A stretch of DNA of 64,000 bases from Coprobacillus sp. CAG:698 (GTDB taxonomy: Bacteria > Bacillota_I > Bacilli_A > ML615J-28 > CAG-698): NCBI GenBank assembly GCA_000431235.1, contig HF988732.1, positions 62,001-126,000 on the forward strand, in the 5' to 3' direction. Made by a program: the position numbers and the translations under genes. Below, piece after piece: positions 55,975 to 64,000 of this stretch (its first letter is position 1; each line of letters opens with the position of its first letter). Below the pieces are notes generated by a model. That model did no database searches, had not been told where the DNA came from, and was given only the letters and a program-made list of their open reading frames with translations.

Positions 55975-56174
55975 AGGTAAAAAAGTTTATACTTCAGTTT
56001 ATGGTGAAGTGATAGTTACACTTCTTAAAAATACTCATTCTTATTCTGAATGGTTCTTAACAAAAGAATCTTCATTAGAAGAAACTGGTAAAGCTGAAAG
56101 ATTCTGCAATGAATGTGGAGAAAAAGAAGAAGTTACTGTTCCTGCATTAACAGATGAAAAAGTATGGACTAAAA
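55975..56174 (+). repeat. Perfect 200-bp direct repeat, copy 2
   Basis: Second copy, separated from the first by a 54-bp piece that encodes DAKVWTVKEEVKSSCSVA in the shifted frame. Confidence 0.93.
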
Positions 56175-59100
56175 AAGTTATCGTAGAAGTTACATGTGAA
56201 AATGGTGGAGAAACCCTTTATACTTCTGTTTATGGTGAAGTAACAGTTTATTCATCACCTGTTGCTCATGAATATTCTTCTTGGAAAATAACTAGTGAAC
56301 CAACTGAGTTTGTTTCTGGTCTTGCTGAGAGAACATGTAAATATGGAGAAACTGAAGAAGTTTTAATTGCTAAACTTAGCGATACAACTGTTTGGACATT
56401 AACAAAAAATGTAGAAGCTACTTGTGCTAATGCTGGTGAAAAAGTTTATACTTCAATTTATGGTGAAGTAACAGTTGTTTTAGAAAAACTTCCTCATGCA
56501 TATGGTGAATGGATTCTAACAGTTGAACCAACTCTAGAAGAAACTGGTAAAGCTGAAAGAACTTGTAAATTTGGTGAAAAAGATGAAGTTATCGTTCCTG
56601 TATTAACTGATACATCAGTTTGGTCAAGCAACGTTATCGTTCCTGTATCTTGTTCTACAGATGGTAAAACTGAATACACTTCTATTTATGGAAAAGTATT
56701 AGTTGTGACACCTGTTTCAGGACATGTATATGGCTCTTGGGCTTTAGTTGAAAAACCAACTCTTACAAAAGGTGGCTCTGCAATTAGATATTGTACATGT
56801 GGTATTAGTGAAAATGCTACTGTTCCTGCTTTAACTGATACATCAGTTTGGACAATTACAGAAGAAGTTAAAGCTACTTGTACTGCTGAAGGAAAACAAG
56901 TTTATACTTCAATTTATGGAGAAGTTATAGTCGTTTTAGAAAAAACTAGTCATACATATGGAGAATGGACTCTAACATTAGAACCAACTCTTGATACAAC
57001 AGGTAAAGCTGAAAGAAAATGTGAGTGTGGATCTAAAGAAGAAGTTGAAACTGCTAAGTTAAGCGATACAACAGTTTGGACATTAATAGAAGATGTTAAG
57101 GCTACTTGTGCTGCTGAAGGAAAACAAGTTTATACTTCAGTTTATGGAGAAGTTATAATTGTTTTAGAAAAACTTCCTCATACATATGGTGAATGGAAAT
57201 TAGCTACTGAACCAACATTAACTGAAAAAGGTACTGCTGAAAGAGAATGTGAATGTGGTGCAAAAGAAACTAAAGACGTTCCAGCATTATCTGATTCATA
57301 TTGGACATTAGTTGATGAAGTTAAACCTACATGTGATGCTGAAGGAAAACAAGTTTATGAATCTGAGTTAGGACAATTAACATTAGTTATTGAAAAACTT
57401 CCTCATACATTTGGTAAATGGACAGTTGTTAAGATGCCAACATTAACTGAAAAAGGTGAAGAAGAAAGAACATGTTCACAATGTTCTAAGAAAGAAACTC
57501 GTAAGATTTCTGAATTAACTGACAAGTCTGTATGGGCTGTTATTGATGAAGTTCCATCAACTTGTGAAGTAAAAGGAAGTAGAACATATAAATCAACTTA
57601 TGGTGAAGTAGTAGTTGAATTAGAATTAGCTCCTCACAGTTTAGAATCTTATACAATTGTTAATGAACCTACATTAGAAGCAGCAGGTACTGCTAAAGGC
57701 TTATGTTTAGTATGCAATAATGAAGTTGAAGTTGAAATTCCAAGTCTAAGCGATAAAGCATGGTCACTAATGGAAGAAGTTAAACCTGATTATAATAAAA
57801 AAGGTAGTCAAAAATACGCTTCAATTTATGGAGAAGTAACAATTGAAGTTAAGAAATTAGTAGCTCCTTATGATGGAAAAACTTATCATGCATTTTCAAT
57901 GGAAGCTGATGATGCAGATGAAATCTTTGAAGAACGTAAAGCTGGAACATCTTGGATTAACGCTGTAATGACAGTTGGTGAAAACAGCGTTGGTACTGGT
58001 GAAGCATTCCCATTTAGAGGAACTTATACATTTAAGATGATTGACCCTGAAACTGGTAAGATTGAAATAAGTGATGGATCTACTACTTACCCTGCATTCG
58101 TTGATTTTGAAACTGGAATCATTGTAAGAGCATTCCGTAATTCATTTAATTATGTATTAGTTTATACTCCATTTGCACTTGATGAGGGAAATACAGTTAA
58201 TGCATCTGGTTCAGCATGGACTAATGGTATGGCAATTGAATATGTTACAAGCGAAAAAACTTATAAGATTTTTGTTAACAATAGAGATGTATACTTTAAT
58301 GTGTCATTCGAAGGAACTAAAGTAGGTGATACTGATAATAAAGTTGGAGAAATTTTAGCAGGAAGAACATTCGAAGCTCAATTCCTATATGTTAAAGATG
58401 CTAAAGGAAATCTAATTCAAGCTTTAGCTAATACTGGTGAAGATTTAGTTAAATCAGATAAATTTGGTGGATATTATGTACAAGGTGGAACAAGTTTATT
58501 TGTTTCTGGTAATGGTATTTTAAGATATCAAGCTAGCAAAGATGCAAAAGTTCTTGAAGGTACATATTATATTGCTACTGGTGAAAAATATACTTTAGAT
58601 GCATACTTAGATGGTGCCTACTATGAAGTAACATTACAAGTACAATATAAGACTTTTACAACAAATAAACCAATGATTAAACTTACATTTGATTCAGGCG
58701 ACAAGGCTGAATTAAAGACTTTAGAATATAATAAGAATATAGTTGCTGAATTATATGAACCATTAAATGACTCATTTGCATTTAAAGGTTGGTATTATGA
58801 TGCTGAACTTAAGACAAAAGTTGAAGATGATTTCAAACCAGTTAAAGATATTACTTTATACGCTGCATGGAAACCATTAGTAATCGTTAACCTTAATAAT
58901 GTTATGGAAGGCGATAAGAGTGTATTACGTTTAGGTGAAGGTGATGTAATTGGTGACTATCTACCTCAATATGGAAAAGACTTAGAAAAAATGTTAATTT
59001 TCAGAGGTTGGTATTTAGATCCTGAATTTGAAATTGAACTTCCAGAAGAAAGTGAATTAACAGTTGACGATAGTGGAATTGAAATCTATGCTAAATGGGA

Positions 59101-62038
59101 AGCTATTCCTCAATATTATGGCACATATTATGGTACTGAAATTTGGAATAAAGCCTATGGAAATAGTGGTGGTAGAGTTCTTTCAATAGATGAGAATGGC
59201 AACATTACAGGTTTCAAAACTGGTAAAGTTGAATCTTATGATAAGGAAACACAAACTATTGTTTGGTATCAAACTTCAAATGTAAGTAGAAAGCTTAAGA
59301 TGTATTTTGATGAAGAAACAGGTGTTATAGCTGGTATTTATAATGATAATGAAATAGGTAATGATTATTATATTTTATCAAGAAATCTTGAAGCTACTAA
59401 TGGTAAAGTTACTAGCACTTATGGTGTAAAAAATGCTAAATCTGCTACAAACACACAAAGAGGATTCTATTCTCAATTTGTTCAATTAGAAACTAAAAAA
59501 GGATTAACTAATATTTACTTATATGATAATCATATTTATAGTAATATAGTTATTATAGATGCAAATGGTAAAGATTTACCAATAAGTGAAATTAGAAATT
59601 CTAAGACAGTTATTGTTAAAGATGCAACTACTAATGAAATTATTCTTGCTTTAGCTGCAAAAGATGAAACATTCGATAAAACTTCTGATACTGTTTCATT
59701 AGATCCTTACTTTGGAACTTATGTAAATGGTGAAGAAACAGTTATCCTTGATGGTACTGGTATTATTACATATGGTACTAAGAAAGGTAAATATACAAAA
59801 GTAGAAGACGCTGATTATGATTTCGATGTATACTTAGGAAACAATGAAGAATATTATCGTTTAACATTAAATGGCGAATCTTTCACTATTGAAAAGACAA
59901 TGGTTGAAATTAATTTCGTTGTTGGTGAAGGACATAATGAGATTACTTCAATTACTTGGAATATGAATATTGTTTGTCCACTTCCAAGCGGAGAAGAAGA
60001 AGGATATGTATTTAATGGATACTTCTTAGATCCTGAATTTACTAAACCTGTAACTCTTCCATTTGTTCCAACTCAATCATTAACATTATATGCTAAACAT
60101 TCATTACCTGCAGTTGTAACAATTGTTTATAACAATGGTTCAGAAAATACTTTAATTATCTACTCACAAGGTGATAAGACTAATATTGAAAGACCTACAT
60201 ACAAAAAACATATATTTGTTGGTTGGTATACAGATCCTAGCTTTACAGCTGGAACTGAATGGACTTCAGGAAATGAAATCTATGAAGATGTAACTATTTA
60301 TGCTAAATGGGAAGATGCTCCAATTTACAATGATGATTACTATCCAGTAGAAATAAAGAATGATGGTAAAAAAGTAATAGGAAGCGATTCTGCATATGTA
60401 TGGTCTTCATGTTTAATGAAATTCGATCCTTATGGTGTAGCAAATGCTATTGCATATCCATTCAGAGGTGAAATCATAATTTCTGACTTTGATGCTGCCA
60501 AAGGCACATTAACTATTACTGTTGTGAATGGTTCTACAAAGACTGTATATAATGGTTTTATTGATACTGTATCAGGAATTATAATTATTTCTAATAATGC
60601 TAGTAATCCAATTAAGAATATCTTTATGCTAGTTCCTGCAGAAAAAGCAAATTCAAAGAATGCAAGTGCTTACCAAAATACATATTGGAATTATGGTAGC
60701 ACAAGAGTTATCGAATATAATGATGGTGAAGCTGTTCATAAGATCTATATTGAAGATGGCAATGTTTACTTTAATGTAACATTTAAAGATGCTGAAGGAA
60801 ACGATGTATCTGCTGAAGAAGCAAATACTGCAACTAACTTGTTTGTAAGAGATTCTGAAGGTACAGTAATTGCAAAATGTGGATATGACGGAACTACAAT
60901 GGTTAAATTTGATGGCTATGAAGGAACATATACTAATGGAACTGATTTATTAATCGTTGATGGAGTTAAAACTGTTACATACAATGGTGCGAAAGGTCAA
61001 TATTATTTATCAACATTAGGTGATTGTACTTTATATGCATTTATAGGCAAAGCATATTATGAAGTTATATTAGATAAAGACACATATACATTTACAATTA
61101 CAAAACCAGAAGTTACAATTTCTTATGTAACTGATGGCAAAGCTACTTTATCTAATGATGTAGTTAGCAAGAAAGTCCCATACGAATTACCAACTCCAAC
61201 AAATCCTGATTATGTATTTAGAGGTTGGTATAAGGATAATGCTTTAACAGAAAAAGTTGAATCTCCAATTACATTATTAGAGGATATAACTTTATATGCA
61301 AAATGGGCTCCAAAAGTAACTTTAACAGTTGTTTATGGAAATGGTTATGAAACTGCAACAATTGAATATGGTGAAGGTGAAAAGATCGTTTTAGCAAATC
61401 CTAAAGCTGCTAATGGAAAATCATTTACTGGTTGGTTCACTGATCCTGAGTGTACTGTTAAATATACTTTAGGAACAATGGATACTGATTTAACTATTTA
61501 TGCAGGTTGGATAGATGCTCATCCACTATATGGTGATTATATTGGTAAAGAATTCTGGAAACAAAGAATCTACTCTTCATCAAATTATGTTTCTATCGAT
61601 AAAGATGGAAATATAACAAAAGGCGACATACCAAACTTTGAAGTAGCTCAAATTACTAATATTGATGCTAATGGTATGGTTACATATGGAAATGGTATGC
61701 ATGCATTTGCTGATGTTGATAATGGCGTTATTTTGTTTAATTATAGTAGTAGATATGCTACAACAATTAGTAACGACCAATATATTTTCATTAAGGGCTG
61801 TACAGCATTAACTGCCAAAGGTTCTGCATTATCTGATGGTATTACTAGATTTGTAACATTTACATTAACAGGTAGTGAACAAGCTACTATGAATGTATTT
61901 GTTTATAAGAATAGAGTTTATGGAAATGTAACTTGGGTTTCTGCAACTGAAGGTGCAGTAACAGCTGAAAGAGCTGCTCATGCAAGTGGTGTTTCTGTAT
62001 ACGATTCTACAGGTAGCTTAATCGTTACTTTGAATTAA
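56009..62038 (+). pseudogene. 3' fragment of the frameshifted giant repeat surface protein
   Basis: 2009 codons open from a GTG that is only a codon in the repeat: it has no ribosome site or signal peptide, so it is the downstream part of the 55011 gene. Eight more 77-residue repeats (about 1-615) are followed by three and a half copies of a large module of about 400-415 residues, starting near 57867, 59110, 60319 and 61519. Each full module has a lipocalin-like GTYxxG...DGxG motif (for example GTYVNGEETVILDGTG) and ends with one or two InlB-type repeats (FxGWYxDxE...LYAKW). The fourth stops after about 170 residues, before the InlB part. No anchor or catalytic motif. It probably served as a long adhesin or ligand-binding surface fibre (inference). 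Confidence 0.82.
57867..62035 (+). repeat. Three and a half copies of a roughly 1.2-kb coding module
   Basis: Module starts at about 57867, 59110, 60319 and 61519 (spacings 1243, 1209 and 1200 bp). The copies share layout and motifs rather than close identity: a start such as YYGTYYGTEIW or PLYGDYIGKEF, a middle YKIFVNNRDVYFNVSF / HKIYIEDGNVYFNVTF, the GTYxxG element and an InlB-type tail. The final copy is truncated. Confidence 0.75.
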
Positions 62039-62048
62039 TTTAAAATAT

Positions 62049-62085
62049 AAGGTCAATAGAACTTGTGTCTATTGACCTTTATTTT
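62049..62085 (+). terminator. Strong rho-independent terminator of the 33-kb operon
   Basis: Perfect 12-bp stem AAGGTCAATAGA / TCTATTGACCTT with a 7-nt loop, followed by T-rich sequence. It lies 11 nt after the last stop codon. Confidence 0.9.
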
Positions 62086-62193
62086 GTCATAATATTATAA
62101 AATGGATTAAGTCAATAATTTGTAGTTTGATCATTTATGTTTTTTATATATAATGTAAGACATATTATCAATATTATAATAGGAAATAATCAT

Positions 62194-62225
62194 AAAAAAA
62201 ACTAGCATTATTTGCTAGTGTTTTT
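62194..62225 (-). terminator. Bidirectional terminator at the end of the minus-strand unit
   Basis: ACTAGCA-5 nt-TGCTAGT stem flanked by seven A on one side and six T on the other, so it can work on both strands. On the minus strand the stem contains the TAG stop of the hydrolase gene. Confidence 0.75.
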
Positions 62226-62883
62226 TATACTCTTCAATTAATTCAAAGAATTTATCAAAGATAATTTTACTTTCCTTTTTTTCAGGAGATTTTTCTGGAT
62301 GCCATTGTATACCAATTATTGGTAAATCTTTGTGAATAATTGCTTCGTTTGTTCCATCTATGTGTCTTGCTATTTCAATCATATCAGGAGCTAATTTATT
62401 TACTGCTTGATGATGATAGCTGTTGGCAATAATTTTACTATCAAATTTAAGCATTCTATTAGGAAAAGTCTCTACTTCGTGACCATCTACAATATTTGAA
62501 TGACCATCAATATGTTGATGTAAACTTCCTCCTAAAAAAACATTTATTGATTGATGACCTCTACAAATTCCTAAAAGAGGTATTTTATTTTTTACTGCAT
62601 ATTCAATAACCTGTTCATCTAAGTCATCTAAATCTTTGCTAACTTCTTCAGATTTACCTTCGTTCTTTTCACCATAGTACATTGGATCTAGATCTGCCCC
62701 ACCTGTTACTAGTAAACCATCACATAGTGATAAAACTTCTTCAAGAGCAGGGTTTTTTGTTGTTAGCATTATGCAGTTACAGTCGTATTTTTGTAGCGCA
62801 TTTATGTAATTACAATTAACAAATTGCTTTTCAACTGTTCCTTCAGTTAATAATCTTGGTGTAACGCCAATTAATTTTTTCAT
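62215..62883 (-). CDS. Gamma-glutamyl-gamma-aminobutyrate hydrolase-like (peptidase C26)
   Basis: A 222-residue class-I glutamine-amidotransferase fold. Nucleophile Cys107 in GICRGHQ, His195 and Glu197 in WHPE, and DGLLVTGGADLDP (about 55-67) typical of PuuD-like hydrolases. These cleave gamma-glutamyl bonds (PuuD: gamma-glutamyl-GABA in putrescine breakdown; others act on folate polyglutamate or on cell-wall peptides). The substrate here is unknown; no putrescine genes are near. AGGAGG lies 7 nt upstream. It is 9 nt downstream of coaD and probably co-transcribed with it. Confidence 0.88.
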   Translation of the reverse strand: MKKLIGVTPRLLTEGTVEKQFVNCNYINALQKYDCNCIMLTTKNPALEEVLSLCDGLLVTGGADLDPMYYGEKNEGKSEEVSKDLDDLDEQVIEYAVKNKIPLLGICRGHQSINVFLGGSLHQHIDGHSNIVDGHEVETFPNRMLKFDSKIIANSYHHQAVNKLAPDMIEIARHIDGTNEAIIHKDLPIIGIQWHPEKSPEKKESKIIFDKFFELIEEYKKH

Positions 62884-62892
62884 TTAAACCTC

Positions 62893-63387
62893 CTAATTTT
62901 TTTTACTGAAATCAGATATTTTTTTTGTTATGAATTCCACAAGTTCTTTGGGAACATATGGTGAAATATCACTTCCAAATTTAACAAGTTCTTTAATTGA
63001 CGAACTTGATAAAAATAAGTTATTCGATGAAGGAAATAGAACAAATGTATCAATAGATGGATCTATTGATCTATTGAATTGAAATAGTGATATTTCATTT
63101 TCGTAATCGATTATATTTCTTAAACCACGGATAATTACATTAGCATTTTTTTCTTTTGCATACTTTAAAACTAATCTATCATCACTCTCTACAATTACAT
63201 TATCTAAATCTTTAGTTGTTTCTCTAAGCATATTTACTCTTTCTGTTGTTGTAAACCAATATTTTTTTACAGGATTAACAGAAACAAGAACATATAGCTT
63301 ATCAAATATTTTAGCTGCTCTTTTGATTATATCTATATGACCATTAGAAACAGGGTCAAATGAACCAGGATATACTGCTATTTTCAT
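62893..63387 (-). CDS. coaD: Phosphopantetheine adenylyltransferase
   Basis: The fourth step of coenzyme A synthesis: 4'-phosphopantetheine + ATP to dephospho-CoA. 164 residues, the usual length. The nucleotidyl-transferase T/HXGH motif is GSFDPVSNGH (about 9-18); VIIRGLRNIIDYENE (about 86-100) and FLSSSSIKEL (about 124-133, the ISS(T/S) motif) are also in place. AAGGAG precedes the ATG. It is a housekeeping gene at the 5' end of the minus-strand unit. Confidence 0.97.
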   Translation of the reverse strand: MKIAVYPGSFDPVSNGHIDIIKRAAKIFDKLYVLVSVNPVKKYWFTTTERVNMLRETTKDLDNVIVESDDRLVLKYAKEKNANVIIRGLRNIIDYENEISLFQFNRSIDPSIDTFVLFPSSNNLFLSSSSIKELVKFGSDISPYVPKELVEFITKKISDFSKKN

Positions 63388-63419
63388 TGGTAACTCCTTT
63401 TGTTTTCTTTTATATAAAT

Positions 63420-63448
63420 ATTATACTCTATCTAGTTTTAAAACGCAA
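63420..63448 (-). promoter_or_regulatory. Putative promoter of coaD
   Basis: On the minus strand TTGCGT (63448-63443), 17-nt spacer, TATAAT (63425-63420), about 33 nt before the coaD ATG. Confidence 0.55.
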
Positions 63449-63455
63449 CTTTTTC

Positions 63456-63484
63456 TTTACTTTTTGCTCATTTTAGTGTATTAT
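63456..63484 (+). promoter_or_regulatory. Putative promoter of the ABC exporter gene
   Basis: TTTACT (63456-63461), 17-nt spacer, TATTAT (63479-63484). A second TATAAT at 63501 is too close to the ribosome site to be likely. Divergent from coaD. Confidence 0.4.
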
Positions 63485-63526
63485 ATATATACATAAATAC
63501 TATAATTAGTAGAGGAGGTAGTTATC

Positions 63527-64000
63527 TTGATTAAGGCCCCTGAGAATAATTTTCGAGCTGTTAGTGTGATGTTTAAAAAGCCAAAGGATTTTGTATTTTT
63601 TATTATCTCTACAATTATTGTTGCCTTAACGGAAGCATTTATTATTCTTTCAGTTAAGAATTATATTGATACAATTAATTTTCGAGAAGATGTTGTTAGT
63701 TTAACTGTAATTACATTTATTTTGTTGTTAATAACTTTAGTACTATTTCTTATTGTAAGAAATGTATCAAAAACCAATATGGCCTTAACTGTTCGCAGTG
63801 AACTTATTAAGGAAGCTCAAAAATCTATGCTCAACGCTAATATAAGTGATTTATGTAATTCTGAGATTAAAAGTGCTTTGAATAATATTATTTTTAATAG
63901 CAATCGTCTTTCAGAATATGTAAGAAATAGTATTTTATCAATTATCCAAAAAATAATTTCTTTTATTGTATTTGGAATTGTCAGTTTGGTAACACAACCC
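63527..64000 (+). CDS. ABC exporter, transmembrane-domain start (partial)
   Basis: Hand translation from the TTG at 63527 gives 158 codons open to the window edge. The ribosome site AGGAGGT (63514-63520) fixes this rare TTG start; no ATG is suitably placed (the next is codon 15). A short cytoplasmic N-terminus is followed by hydrophobic segments about 23-43 and 56-78. The intervening and following helix with NMALTVRSELIKEAQKSML (about 85-103) looks like the first coupling helix of type-I exporters, and about 137-155 is hydrophobic again. The nucleotide-binding domain would lie beyond the edge, so the identity as an ATP-driven exporter (MsbA/LmrA-like) is inferred. Confidence 0.65.
   Translation, partial: MIKAPENNFRAVSVMFKKPKDFVFFIISTIIVALTEAFIILSVKNYIDTINFREDVVSLTVITFILLLITLVLFLIVRNVSKTNMALTVRSELIKEAQKSMLNANISDLCNSEIKSALNNIIFNSNRLSEYVRNSILSIIQKIISFIVFGIVSLVTQP

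Larger units (their letters stand above)
55090..57860 (+). repeat. Tandem array of about twelve 231-bp coding repeats
   Basis: Units start at the (H)-x-Y/F-x-x-W motif: KYGEW, NPGEW, NYGAW, SYSEW (twice), EYSSW, AYGEW, VYGSW, TYGEW (twice), TFGKW and SLESY. Each unit has a TC-x5-7-YxS/T-x-YG element, a C-x-x-(C)-G element and an LTD-xx-VW/W junction. Spacing is 77 codons. Two adjacent units are near-identical (see the 200-bp repeat); the rest have diverged. Confidence 0.85.

Noticed and set aside
56009..56011. GTG as the true start of an independent 2009-residue gene
   Set aside because: It is a Val codon inside a repeat unit, without ribosome site or signal peptide; the same repeat continues upstream in the other frame.
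55090..57860. CRISPR array
   Set aside because: The repeats are long, coding and diverged, with a 231-bp period and no short identical repeat-spacer pattern.

Overview
The window is AT-rich bacterial DNA that uses the standard stop set: the VTC-domain gene and the GHKL-ATPase gene both end in TGA, and Trp is TGG throughout. An anaerobic, fermentative member of the Bacillota/former-Tenericutes border (Bacilli, Erysipelotrichia or Izemoplasma/RF39-like lineages) fits best. The reasons are strong AGGAGG-type ribosome sites, many lipoproteins with InlB-type (Flg_new) and Big_2 repeats, BspA-type leucine-rich repeats, and an NAD-linked [FeFe]-hydrogenase. The exact taxon is inference. No rRNA, tRNA, CRISPR array, transposase or phage gene was seen.

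Layout. 1-3.1 kb (minus strand): response regulator, histidine kinase, VTC-domain protein and a DUF4956 membrane protein cut by the window edge. 3.2-7.3 kb: malQ (4-alpha-glucanotransferase), then an amidase lipoprotein and a small unknown gene. 7.5-12.9 kb: a hydrogenase operon, hydC - DRTGG-like protein - GHKL ATPase - 2Fe-2S ferredoxin - hydB - hydA, for a trimeric (possibly electron-bifurcating) hydrogenase. 12.9-20.1 kb: two large secreted phosphoesterases; the second fuses a phosphodiester glycosidase (NAGPA) domain to a purple-acid-phosphatase-like domain. 20.2-21.4 kb: two tandem paralogous small membrane-anchored proteins. 21.7-28.3 kb: a YwaF-like membrane domain fused to an ABC ATPase, its permease, and two surface proteins.

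28.6-62.0 kb is the most striking part: an apparently continuous 33-kb transcription unit from a CcpA-like operator and promoter (about 28.52-28.62 kb) to a strong terminator at 62.05 kb. It holds a lipoprotein, an oligopeptide ABC importer (an OppA with a large insertion, then OppB, C, D, F), a tiny membrane protein overlapping oppF, a 2472-residue lipoprotein subtilase with leucine-rich repeats, and five further lipoprotein genes. The last of these is built from about twelve 77-residue Cys repeats plus large modules and is broken by a frameshift beside a perfect 200-bp direct repeat. Co-transcription suggests coupled extracellular proteolysis, binding and peptide import (inference).

62.2-64 kb: on the minus strand coaD and a class-I glutamine-amidotransferase-like hydrolase; on the plus strand the start of an ABC exporter that runs off the edge with a TTG start. 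Several starts were moved to the codon that has a proper ribosome site and signal peptide. Two edge genes (1-480 minus, 63527-64000 plus) were found by hand translation.
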